From the NCBI RefSeq assembly GCF_013823965.1, contig NZ_PNNA01000028.1:1-64000 (forward strand): 64,000 nt of DNA, given 5' to 3'. Origin of the DNA: Flavobacterium sp. Lineage in GTDB: Bacteria > Bacteroidota > Bacteroidia > Flavobacteriales > Flavobacteriaceae. Shown piece after piece: positions 10,685 to 19,469 of the stretch. The notes under the pieces are model-generated. The model did no database searches. It was not told where the DNA came from and was given only the letters and a program-made list of their open reading frames with translations. The position numbers and the translations under genes were made by a program. Position 1 is the stretch's first letter; every line of letters begins with the position of its first letter.

Positions 10685-11167
10685 ATGGATTTAAATAACA
10701 ATCACGAAACCGACAAGCCGCTTAAACGCAGTGAATCCCTAAAACCGTTAAGCAGGGAGCACCATCACGGCTTGTTGTTTTGCTGGAAAGCAAAGACCGG
10801 AATCAAAAAAAATGTCGATGTGTCACGCATAAAAAAGTATGCGGACTGGTTTTTCCAAAATTATTTGGTTCCTCATTTTGAAGTGGAAGAAAAATATGTT
10901 TTTCCTATTCTGGGAAACGAAAACGAATGGGTTAAAAGAGCCGTTTCGGAACACGAAAACATGAAACAACTGTTTGAATCCAATACGGAAATTCTAAAAA
11001 ATATTGGCTTGATAATAGCGGAATTGGAGCGTCATATTCGTTTTGAAGAGCGTGTTTTGTTTGGCGAGATTCAAAAAGTTGCCACTGCAGAACAATTGCA
11101 GGCCATAGAATTCAACCATTCCGACGAAGAATTCGTGGATAACTTGTCGGATCTATTTTGGGAATAA
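10685..11167 (+). CDS. Hemerythrin domain-containing protein
   Basis: Internal ATG of the 10508..11167 ORF: 'MDLNNNHETDKPLKRSESLKPLSREHHHGLLFCWKAK...HFEVEEKYVFPIL...EHENMKQLFE...ELERHIRFEERVLF'. The upstream part of the ORF overlaps ric and is not needed. Confidence 0.85.
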   Translation: MDLNNNHETDKPLKRSESLKPLSREHHHGLLFCWKAKTGIKKNVDVSRIKKYADWFFQNYLVPHFEVEEKYVFPILGNENEWVKRAVSEHENMKQLFESNTEILKNIGLIIAELERHIRFEERVLFGEIQKVATAEQLQAIEFNHSDEEFVDNLSDLFWE

Positions 11168-11260
11168 ATAATGGAATATATACAAATTGCTGTTCAAAAA
11201 AATTGTCGTGAGATTTTATGAACTTGAATAACAGTTCTTTTTTGCCTACGTATCAAATCA

Positions 11261-11288
11261 AAAACCTCTAAAGAAAAGTAGAGGTTTT
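11261..11288 (+). terminator. Rho-independent terminator after hemerythrin gene
   Basis: AAAACCTCTA / TAGAGGTTTT stem followed by T-run. Confidence 0.8.
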
Positions 11289-11477
11289 TTTGTCGTGATA
11301 CTTAACTGTGGATAATGAAGGGATTTCGTGTACAGAACCATCGAGGATTTAGATGTTATTTTGGCTTTTGCCAAAAAAATAAAACAAAAAATAGTAACTG
11401 AAGCTGCCGTGTTGGGCGAAGCATTCGTTAGCTTTTGGAATAATTGTGTATCTTTGATTGAAACAATTTAATTTAAA

Positions 11478-12059
11478 ATGACGCTATTTCAGAACGCCAG
11501 CGAATGGATTGATGCCGCAAATGCACAAGATCCAAACCAAGAAATATACCAATCACAAACCTATCCAAAGGAACTTTTGTATTCGAATCGAATGTATGAA
11601 AGGTTGATGAATTTTCATCCCAATGCTTCCGAAGAAGTTCAGATAGCTACCAAGGCGCAACACATTTGCCGTTGGAAAATGCCGAGAGAATTGTATCCGA
11701 TGGATCGTGTGGGTTATTTAAAATGGCGTGAAGATTTGAAGAAATTTCACGCCAAAACTACCGGCGAAATCTTGGCCAAAGCCGGATATTCACAAGAATT
11801 TATCGACAGGGTTTCTTTCCTTATCGAAAAAAAATCACTCAAAAAAGACGAGGAAACCCAATTGCTGGAAGACGTGATTTGCCTCGTGTTCCTCGAATTT
11901 TACCTCGATCCATTCGTGCAAAAACACGACACGGAAAAACTCAAAAACATCATCCTGAAAACTTGGAACAAAATGTCCGATGCCGGACATCAAGAAGCCT
12001 TGAAAATAAACTATACCGCCGCAAATCTTCAGTTGATAAAGGATTCACTTGGGTTGTAA
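11478..12059 (+). CDS. DUF4202 domain-containing protein
   Basis: 'AQHICRWKMPRELYPMDRVGYLKWREDLKKFHA...LEDVICLVFLEFYLDPF' fits DUF4202; TATCTTTG promoter box at about 11449. Confidence 0.8.
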   Translation: MTLFQNASEWIDAANAQDPNQEIYQSQTYPKELLYSNRMYERLMNFHPNASEEVQIATKAQHICRWKMPRELYPMDRVGYLKWREDLKKFHAKTTGEILAKAGYSQEFIDRVSFLIEKKSLKKDEETQLLEDVICLVFLEFYLDPFVQKHDTEKLKNIILKTWNKMSDAGHQEALKINYTAANLQLIKDSLGL

Positions 12060-12071
12060 CACGGTTTCGTC

Positions 12072-12982
12072 ATGCAAAACAACAGCACAGCATCTGCCGA
12101 TATTTCGTTCAAGAATTTAAGGCGATGTACATTTTCGGCCTCTTGACCATTGCGATTAAGGTACTTTTGAGCCAGTTGTTGATCCAACACAATCTCCACA
12201 GCCAGTTGAGCGATTCGCGAATCATCAATATTTCGGGAAAGTAAAGAATGCTCAGCCAGAAGTTGACCAAGGAAATCTTGATTTTGAATTTCATTGCCGA
12301 TTCCACCAACAACGAAAAAGAGATTGACCAAGCAAACGAAATCATCAAACTTTGTACATTTAACCACAATGCTTTAGAAAAAGGAAATGACAGTCTTGGT
12401 TTTCCAAAAGAAAAAAGCAAGGAGCTTTCCGAACTGTTTGTAGCCATTAAACCTAATTTTGAACAGATTCTCAAAGCTGCGACAAGGTTTTTGGATAATA
12501 AAAAATTGAGGAGCCAACAGAATTTCGTAAAAATAGTGATGCTTTCCATGTACGAATCAGAAGAGTATGTCTTGAAATCCATCAGGGCGGGAGCCGACGG
12601 TTATTTGCTAAAAGATTCCAGCAAAGAGGAATTCTTGAAAGGGGTTTATGCCGTTTCCAAAGGAAGGAAATACTTTAGTGGCGATATTTCGTCGATATTA
12701 ATTAGACAAATCAGTAATCCTGTTGCAGCATTGGAATCCAAACAATCTTTGGAGCAGAATCCGATGATTACCAAAAGAGAAAAAGAAATCCTGAAATTGT
12801 TGCTTTCCGGAAAAGGAAACAAAGAAATTGCCGCATCCTTGGCTATCAGCAAAAGAACGGCAGGAGTCCATCGTTTTAATTTGATGAAAAAAATGAAAGT
12901 CAAAAATATAATGGAACTTTCCAATAAAGCGAATGAATTTTATTATTCTAATCTGTTTATTAAAAGTTCTTTAGCTGTCTGA
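12072..12982 (+). pseudogene. Decayed two-component system: PilJ/NIT-type sensor kinase N-terminus fused to C-terminal part of NarL/LuxR-type response regulator
   Basis: Frame from ATG 12072 (MQNNSTASADISFKNLRR) continues only after a 1-nt frameshift near 12124 (MYIFGLLTIAIKVLLSQLLIQHNLHSQLSDSRIINISGK); TAA at 12242-12244 where PilJ domains have Gln (GK*RMLSQKL); near 12520 the sequence switches to receiver-end plus HTH (KIVMLSMYESEEYVLKSIRAGADGYLLKD...TKREKEILKLLLSGKGNKEIA). Confidence 0.85.
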
Positions 12983-13157
12983 AACTACGTAGCAGAATAA
13001 TGTTTTAAGTATAAATACTTGATTGTTTTTGTAAAAAAATACAAGTATTATGTTTGGGTGGGAGTAAATTTAATCTGTCCAATCTGTATTTTCAAGGCTA
13101 TTTATGCGTAAATTAGCATTGGCTATTGCCGTAATTATTAACCAATTGTTTACTATT

Positions 13158-13631
13158 ATGAAAAATTTAGGCCTGTATTGTTTGTTGTTGGCTTGCATTG
13201 CGTTCCAAAGCTGCAATAAAAACCCAAAAGACGTCGATGTTAAAGCCGTGGCTGAAAAACCGACAAGCGTGCAATGTTACAAAGCGTTGTATGAAAAAGA
13301 CACTCTCGAACTAAAAGTAAACACTTTGAAAAGCGGAAAAGTAACCGGGGACATGGTCATGAAAGTTTTCAACAAGGCACAGAAAGTTGGAAAAATAGCC
13401 GGAAAATTCCGTGGCGACACCTTGTTTGTCGATTATTCTTTTACCTTGGCGATGAATGACAAAGTACAATACAAAAACCCGATGGCTTTGCTAAAAAGAG
13501 GCAACGAACTTGTTTTGGGCAACGGAAAAATTGAAAGCTATTTGGGCGTTTCATATTTTGCCAAAGGCCAACCCATAGATTTTGACAAGGTGAAATATAA
13601 ATTCACTGCCGTGGATTGCGTCGATAAATAG
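13158..13631 (+). CDS. Hypothetical lipoprotein
   Basis: Internal Met start MKNLGLYCLLLACIAFQSC gives a lipobox; ORF 13104..13631. Confidence 0.6.
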   Translation: MKNLGLYCLLLACIAFQSCNKNPKDVDVKAVAEKPTSVQCYKALYEKDTLELKVNTLKSGKVTGDMVMKVFNKAQKVGKIAGKFRGDTLFVDYSFTLAMNDKVQYKNPMALLKRGNELVLGNGKIESYLGVSYFAKGQPIDFDKVKYKFTAVDCVDK

Positions 13632-13650
13632 AGACCGACATCAATTTTTT

Positions 13651-13697
13651 AAACCAGAAACCCCGTTTCAATATTTCTGAAACGGGGTTTCTGGTTT
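13651..13697. terminator. Strong bidirectional terminator between lipoprotein gene (+) and ilvD (-)
   Basis: Perfect 20-bp stem AAACCAGAAACCCCGTTTCA / TGAAACGGGGTTTCTGGTTT with 7-nt loop. Confidence 0.9.
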
Positions 13698-13715
13698 TTA
13701 TATGGTTTCGTGTTT

Positions 13716-15407
13716 TTAAAACAAATCTGTTTTTAAAACGGCTCCGCTGCTGGCATTGGTCACCAAGCTTCGGTATTGTCCCAACCATCTTGAATTTAGT
13801 TCTTTTTTCAACGGCACAAATTCGGCTCTTCTTTTGGCAATTTCTTCGTCGCTCAAATTCACCGACAAGATGTATTGATCCACGTCGATATGAATTTCGT
13901 CGCCGTCTTTCAATAATCCAATCATTCCGCCTTCGGCAGCTTCCGGACTTACGTGACCGATACTGGCTCCACGGGTTGCTCCGCTGAAACGACCATCGGT
14001 AATGAGTGCCACTTTGGCTCCCAAGCCCATTCCCATAATCAAGGAAGTAGGGGCCAACATTTCCTGCATTCCAGGACCTCCTTTCGGCCCTTCGTATCGA
14101 ATAACGACTACGTTACCCGCTTTTACTTTGCCACTTGTAATTCCTTCAATGGCTTCCGGTTGACCGTCAAAACACACGGCAGTTCCAGTGAAAACTCGGT
14201 CTCCAGTGATTCCGGCAGTCTTGATTACCGCACCTTGTTCGGCCAAATTACCGTATAAAACGGCCAAACCACCCACTTTTGAATACGGATTGTCGATGGT
14301 GTGGATAATATTCGTGTCCTTGATGTAGGCATCTTTTATTTTTTCCAAAACGGTTTCGCCGCTTATCGTAAGGTTGTCCAACAAGATGTCGTCACCTCTT
14401 TTGGTCATTTCCTTCATTACCGCATTCACGCCACCCGCCGTGTTGATGTCTTCCATGTGCACGGTGGACAAACTTGGCGAAATCTTGGCGATATGGGAAA
14501 CTTTTTTGGAAATGCTGTTGATGTCTTCCAAATTGAAGTTGACGTCGGCTTCCTTGGCAATGGCCAACATGTGCAACACGGTGTTGGAACTTCCGCCCAT
14601 AGCCATATCCACGGCAAAAGCATTTTTTACTGCATTTTCATTCAGGATGTTTCTCAGTTTGAATTTTTCGGTTTGTGCCTTGTCTTTGGCAATTTCGCAA
14701 ATTCTTCGGGCAGCATTTCTGTACAATTGTTCGCGTTCTTTGGTCAAAGCCAAAATGGTTCCGTTTCCGGGAAGCGCGATTCCCATGGCTTCCATAAGGG
14801 TGTTCATGGAGTTGGCAGTAAACATTCCCGAACAACTTCCGCCGCTAGGGCAGGCGTTGCACTCGATGTCTTTCAATTCTTCTTCGTTCATTTCTCCGGC
14901 TTCAAACTTTCCAACGGCTTCAAAAGCTGTGGCAAGGTCAATGGGAACGCCATCTTTGGTATGTCCTTTTTTCATTGGGCCGCCACTCACGAAAATGGTT
15001 GGAACGTCCACTCGCAAAGCACCCATAATCATTCCCGGAACGATTTTGTCGCAGTTGGGAATGGCAATCATGGCATCCAGTTTATGGGCATTCATCACCG
15101 TTTCGATGGAGTTGGCGATCAGCTCTCTTGAAGGCAAGGAGAAAAGCATACCGTCGTGTCCCATGGCAATACCGTCATCCACCCCAATGGTGTTGAATTC
15201 AAAAGGAACGCAGCCGTTTGCCTTGATTTCTTCCTTGATGATTCTGGCCACCCTGTCCAGGAAAAAGTGTCCCGGAATAATTTCGATGAATGAATTGGCC
15301 ACACCAATGAATGGTTTGTCAAAATCTTCGTCCACTAATCCTGTTGCCCTGAATAACGATCTATGGGGCGCTCTTTGGTACCCTTTTTTTACTTCATCAC
15401 TTCTCAT
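13716..15407 (-). CDS. ilvD: Dihydroxy-acid dehydratase
   Basis: [23 protein letters not shown]..., '[14 protein letters not shown]', '[20 protein letters not shown]', '[22 protein letters not shown]'; start refined to internal Met. Confidence 0.95.
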   Translation of the reverse strand: MRSDEVKKGYQRAPHRSLFRATGLVDEDFDKPFIGVANSFIEIIPGHFFLDRVARIIKEEIKANGCVPFEFNTIGVDDGIAMGHDGMLFSLPSRELIANSIETVMNAHKLDAMIAIPNCDKIVPGMIMGALRVDVPTIFVSGGPMKKGHTKDGVPIDLATAFEAVGKFEAGEMNEEELKDIECNACPSGGSCSGMFTANSMNTLMEAMGIALPGNGTILALTKEREQLYRNAARRICEIAKDKAQTEKFKLRNILNENAVKNAFAVDMAMGGSSNTVLHMLAIAKEADVNFNLEDINSISKKVSHIAKISPSLSTVHMEDINTAGGVNAVMKEMTKRGDDILLDNLTISGETVLEKIKDAYIKDTNIIHTIDNPYSKVGGLAVLYGNLAEQGAVIKTAGITGDRVFTGTAVCFDGQPEAIEGITSGKVKAGNVVVIRYEGPKGGPGMQEMLAPTSLIMGMGLGAKVALITDGRFSGATRGASIGHVSPEAAEGGMIGLLKDGDEIHIDVDQYILSVNLSDEEIAKRRAEFVPLKKELNSRWLGQYRSLVTNASSGAVLKTDLF

Positions 15408-15675
15408 GCTAAATTTTTTTATATTTTTTAAAATTGGCTTAATCGTATTTTTTAAAAGACGGTTGTCTTTTATTTGGGTGCAAAAATACATAAAATCCCA
15501 GCGGGATAAAATAATAATCGAACCCGGATTGTTAGATTAATAACAAAACGGTGTTTTTTGAAACAGGGAGTTATGAGAAAAGCAAAGGATTTTGATGTTT
15601 GCAGAGCCTTTGGGAAGTGAGGCATAAGTTAGCCGTTTTCTGTTCAACAGAGGAAAATTGTTGGTACCAAGTAAA

Positions 15676-16686
15676 TTATCTTAATGTCCAAATAGAACCG
15701 TTTTTAGTCGTCAGTTTTTCCAGATATCCTTTGTTTGTTAGGTTATTTAATACGTTTTCGCTTTCTGCTCGTGGTGTTCCCGAAAGCTCGGAAAACTCTT
15801 TGGCAGTCAAAGACTGATACTTCGCAAAAAGTGTTTCCCCATTTTTGCGGTATTCGCTTTTCTTTACATTCGGATTGAGCTTTAATATTGCCATTTCATA
15901 GAAAGCAAAAGGTTTTGAACCATACACAATTTCTTTGTTGCCAGAATTGTCGAAAAAGAAAATAGTCGGAAATCCTCTTACGCCAAATTCTTTGGCTGCC
16001 TTCAAATCTTCTTCAAAAAAGACTCTAGCTTTTCCATCAAAATCAGTTTTTAATTGCACTGGGTTTAATCCAACTTTTTTGGCGGCTGTTTCCAAATGTT
16101 CCCATTTGGCAATGTTTTTCTTTTTCAAAAAGACCATTTCTCGTATTTCCCTCAAGAACAAAATGGCTTTTTCTTCATCTTGCATTTGTGCCGCTTTGAA
16201 AGCAATGGATGGCGGATACGAAGAATTTAAAGGGTCTTCCAACCAGACATCGCCATCGATGGGCATGTCGTAGTACACGCTTACTTCGTCCCAATGGTGT
16301 GCCACATCCAAAGGTTTAGAAATTCCGCCACTATTATAATTCCAATCAGGCAATAAACCGCCCATTCGGTATTCGATTTCAATGCCGTTGCCGTATTCCA
16401 GTTTTAGTTTTCTTAATTGTGGTTCGATGCCCCAACAAGAAGAACAAATAGGGTCGGTGAAATAAACCAATTTTACCGATTTTTCTGTTTTTGGGGTAAC
16501 ATTTTTTGTTTTTGTACTGCTGTCTGGTATTCCGCAAATACCCTCAACAGGATCGCATATAAGTTGATTGCTGTTTTCTGTTGTCATATTTTTATTGTTT
16601 TCCATTGCTGTTGATTTTGTTTGTCCATTGCAGGCGGTAAAAAATAGCGAACTGCAAATAAATGTGATGGTTTTACGATTGAACAT
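15676..16686 (-). CDS. DsbA/FrnE/SpxH-like thioredoxin-fold lipoprotein
   Basis: Lipobox 'SSLFFTACNG'; 'KLVYFTDPICSSCWGIEPQLRKL' CxxC; 'EFGVRGFPTIFFFDNSG' cis-Pro region; C-terminal winged-helix-like tail. Confidence 0.8.
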   Translation of the reverse strand: MFNRKTITFICSSLFFTACNGQTKSTAMENNKNMTTENSNQLICDPVEGICGIPDSSTKTKNVTPKTEKSVKLVYFTDPICSSCWGIEPQLRKLKLEYGNGIEIEYRMGGLLPDWNYNSGGISKPLDVAHHWDEVSVYYDMPIDGDVWLEDPLNSSYPPSIAFKAAQMQDEEKAILFLREIREMVFLKKKNIAKWEHLETAAKKVGLNPVQLKTDFDGKARVFFEEDLKAAKEFGVRGFPTIFFFDNSGNKEIVYGSKPFAFYEMAILKLNPNVKKSEYRKNGETLFAKYQSLTAKEFSELSGTPRAESENVLNNLTNKGYLEKLTTKNGSIWTLR

Positions 16687-17053
16687 TTTGTTTTAACGAT
16701 TGTAACTTAATGGAACTAAAATACGATAATGCGATAGTTGCCACCGAAAAAACTAAAAATGCATAAGCGTTGTAATCTTTTGCAATGTGTGCAATGATGG
16801 CAGAAACGATGTTTATGGAAAAACCAGCATAAGCAAAATTTTTAATTCCTTTGGGAACAAAAGGAAGGAGCAAAGCCAAAGCTCCTAGAAATTTTGCTAC
16901 GGCCAATTCTATCCTGAAATAATCTTCGGTGAAACCAAGACTTGCAAATGCTTCTTTCATCTCCGGAGCGGCCAAATAATTATAGGCACTGAAAAGCATG
17001 AATGCAGAGAATAATCCTGTACTAATCCAATAAATCAAATTGTATTTTTTCAT
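16673..17053 (-). CDS. DoxX-like family membrane protein
   Basis: Four-TM small protein 'YWISTGLFSAFMLFSAYNYLAAPEMKEAFASLGFTEDYFRIELAVAKFLGALALLLPFVPKGIKNFAYAGF'. Confidence 0.85.
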   Translation of the reverse strand: MKKYNLIYWISTGLFSAFMLFSAYNYLAAPEMKEAFASLGFTEDYFRIELAVAKFLGALALLLPFVPKGIKNFAYAGFSINIVSAIIAHIAKDYNAYAFLVFSVATIALSYFSSIKLQSLKQNVQS

Positions 17054-17123
17054 TGTTTTAAAATTTTATTGTTTGTAATTCTTGTGCAAATTTACTGCTC
17101 ATCAAATTTCTTTTCACTATTCG

Positions 17124-17158
17124 TTTCCCTTTGGAAAGTAGTTTCATTTAGGAAACTA
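17124..17158. promoter_or_regulatory. Tandem inverted repeats between doxX-like and HxlR genes, candidate HxlR operator
   Basis: TTTCC-cttt-GGAAA (17124-17137) and TAGTTTC-atttag-GAAACTA (17139-17158); TATCTTTG -7 box at 17175-17182. Confidence 0.5.
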
Positions 17159-17207
17159 TACTTGTGTTTTATGTTATCTTTGTAAAACAAAAACAATAGA
17201 TTCAAAA

Positions 17208-17573
17208 ATGAAAAAGGAAGCGATTTTCAATAATAATCAGCAGTGTAAAACCCGAATAATGGCAATAAAAGATACAATGGAAATTCTTTCGGGTAAATGG
17301 AAATTCCATATTTTGGGGACTTTGACCTTGGGCGACAAATTGCGTTTTATGGATTTGATGCGAGAAGTAGATGGCATTGGCTCAAAGATGCTTTCCCAAG
17401 AATTGCAGGATTTGGAAATGAATCACCTAATCAGCAGGACCGTACTAAACACCAAACCTGTAACTGTTGAATACCAAATTACGGATTTTGGAAAAACGTT
17501 GGTTCCTATCATTGATGAAATTGCAAAATGGGGTATTGAATACAGAAATTTTGTTTATGACAAGAATAAATGA
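17208..17573 (+). CDS. HxlR family winged-helix transcriptional regulator
   Basis: 'CKTRIMAIKDTMEILSGKWKFHILGTLTLGDKLRFMDLMREVDGIGSKMLSQELQDLEMNHLISR'. Confidence 0.92.
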   Translation: MKKEAIFNNNQQCKTRIMAIKDTMEILSGKWKFHILGTLTLGDKLRFMDLMREVDGIGSKMLSQELQDLEMNHLISRTVLNTKPVTVEYQITDFGKTLVPIIDEIAKWGIEYRNFVYDKNK

Positions 17574-18004
17574 CATTGGTTTATATTCTTGTTTGGTTGA
17601 AGATTTTCAGGTTAAGTAATAGTTCTACCACTATATATAATGTTCTGATGCTTTAGTTTAAGAGAAAATTAGGGGATTTCAGTTTTTGGAGAGCTTTTGG
17701 ATTTGTTTTTAAACACATTTCGGAAAGAGGAGCACGAACCTGGGACAACGCACCAGCCGTTGTGGCTCGTCTTATCCTAAAACAAGATTAGATGTTATAT
17801 TTTCTGTTTTGCTTCGTCGTGTTCTTTGAATGCATTACTTTAAGGTTAAATGATTTTCCAGTAAAGTGTCATTTTACACAAACATTTTCCACTAAAAAGG
17901 ACGTTGCACCATCGAAACAATGAGGTATTAATTAACCAACGGTAATCAATAACAAATTAATTAAAAACAAGTATATATTGTTGTTAAAATGATAATTGTG
18001 AAAT

Positions 18005-18018
18005 ATGATATTTATCAT
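18005..18018. promoter_or_regulatory. FNR/CRP-like site ATGAT-ATTT-ATCAT upstream of kor operon
   Basis: Palindrome with TGAT-N4-ATCA core; centred about 41.5 nt before the TSS inferred from -7 box TATCTTTG at 18041-18048. Confidence 0.5.
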
Positions 18019-18094
18019 TCTTTTTTTAAAATATAACAAATATCTTTGAGAATAATAAAATTATAACAGAGTAATTATCTATAAATTTATTGAT

Positions 18095-18325
18095 ATGGCA
18101 AAAGTGCAAGGAGCTATAGTCGTGGATACACAAACCTGCAAAGGTTGTGAAGTCTGTATTCCTGTTTGTATGGAAAATGTAATTGGAATGTCGAGCGAGG
18201 TGAATCGAAAAGGTTACCATTATGCTTACATGAAAAATCCTGAAGCTTGTACGGGCTGCACGAATTGCGGCAATGTTTGCCCCGATAGGGCAATCTCGGT
18301 TTATAGAGTAAAAGTTTCAGCATAA
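18095..18325 (+). CDS. korD: 2-oxoacid:ferredoxin oxidoreductase delta subunit (2x[4Fe-4S] ferredoxin)
   Basis: CKGCEVCIPVC and CTGCTNCGNVCP motifs; precedes the alpha/beta/gamma subunits. Confidence 0.88.
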   Translation: MAKVQGAIVVDTQTCKGCEVCIPVCMENVIGMSSEVNRKGYHYAYMKNPEACTGCTNCGNVCPDRAISVYRVKVSA

Positions 18326-18344
18326 TTCTTAAAACAGTAGTGCA

Positions 18345-19469
18345 ATGTCAGAATTAAAATTAATGAAAGGCAACGAAGCATTGGCTGAAGCTGCCATCAG
18401 GGCAGGAGTTGATGCTTATTTTGGTTATCCCATCACTCCGCAAACAGAAATCATCGAATATTTAATGACCGAACGTCCTGAAAAAAGGACTGGAATGGTC
18501 GTCTTACAAGCCGAAAGCGAAGTAGCGGCCATCAATATGGTTTATGGTGCGGCAAGTACGGGCAAGAAAGCAATGACTTCCTCGTCAAGTCCAGGAATTT
18601 CCTTGAAATTGGAGGGGATTTCCTATTTGGCCGGAGCAGAATTGCCAGCGGTAATCGTGAATGTCGTTCGAGCCGGACCAGGTTTGGGAACCATTCAACC
18701 CTCTCAATCCGACTATTTTCAATCGGTAAAAGGAGGAGGACACGGCGATTATAAGCTCTATGTTTTGGCACCGGCATCCGTTCAGGAAATGTCAGATTTT
18801 GTGGAAGATGCTTTCGATATTGCCTTTAAATATCGCGCTCCCGTTTTGATTCTTTCAGATGGATTGATTGGACAAATGATGGAAAAAGTAATCCTCAAAG
18901 AGCCAAAACCAAGATGGACCAACGAAGAATTAATTGAAAAACAAGGCAGTTGGGCAGTTACCGGCAAAAAAGGTAGAGAACGAAACGTGGTTACTTCACT
19001 GGATTTGAAATCCGAAAAAATGGAAGCCAGAGTTCATAGATTACTAAAAAAATATGAGCAAATGGAAAAAGAAGACTTACGTTACGAAAAAATATACTGT
19101 GACGATGCCGAATACTTGATAGTTGCTTACGGTTCAAGCGCCAGAATTTCACAAAAAGCTGTCGAATTGGCCAGAGCCAAAGGAATAAAAGTAGGATTAT
19201 TGCGTCCCATAACGTTGTTTCCCTATCCAAAACAAGCATTATTTGAATTGGCCGACCAGATAAAAGGAATTTTAAGTGTAGAATTGAGTGCAGGTCAAAT
19301 GGTGGATGATGTACGGCTTGCCGTTGAACACAAAGTACCAGTGGAACATTTTGGCAGGACCGGGGGAATTATTCACACACCAGAAGAAATTTTAGAGGTT
19401 TTAGAACAAAAAATCATCAATAATGGAAGTAGCAGACATCATAAAACAAGAGAATCAAGTATTTTGTAA
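18345..19469 (+). CDS. korA: 2-oxoacid:ferredoxin oxidoreductase subunit alpha
   Basis: 'MKGNEALAEAAIRAGVDAYFGYPITPQTEIIEYL', 'QAESEVAAINMVYGAASTGKKAMTSSSSPGISLKLEGISYLAGAELPAVIVNVVRAGPGLGTIQPSQSDY'. Confidence 0.93.
   Translation: MSELKLMKGNEALAEAAIRAGVDAYFGYPITPQTEIIEYLMTERPEKRTGMVVLQAESEVAAINMVYGAASTGKKAMTSSSSPGISLKLEGISYLAGAELPAVIVNVVRAGPGLGTIQPSQSDYFQSVKGGGHGDYKLYVLAPASVQEMSDFVEDAFDIAFKYRAPVLILSDGLIGQMMEKVILKEPKPRWTNEELIEKQGSWAVTGKKGRERNVVTSLDLKSEKMEARVHRLLKKYEQMEKEDLRYEKIYCDDAEYLIVAYGSSARISQKAVELARAKGIKVGLLRPITLFPYPKQALFELADQIKGILSVELSAGQMVDDVRLAVEHKVPVEHFGRTGGIIHTPEEILEVLEQKIINNGSSRHHKTRESSIL

Noticed and set aside
12109-12582. Minus-strand ORFs of 157 aa and 112 aa opposite the decayed sensor
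   Set aside because: The plus strand matches the PilJ sensor/LuxR families; the minus frames are open by chance.
14301-15540. Long plus-strand ORFs (276 aa and 388 aa) opposite ilvD
   Set aside because: Antisense shadow ORFs of a clear ilvD; no recognisable domain and composition typical of reverse-frame translation.
17750-17776. Possible tRNA/tmRNA fragment in the GC-rich intergenic core
   Set aside because: No cloverleaf or tmRNA-like ends could be drawn; only a 6-bp hairpin.
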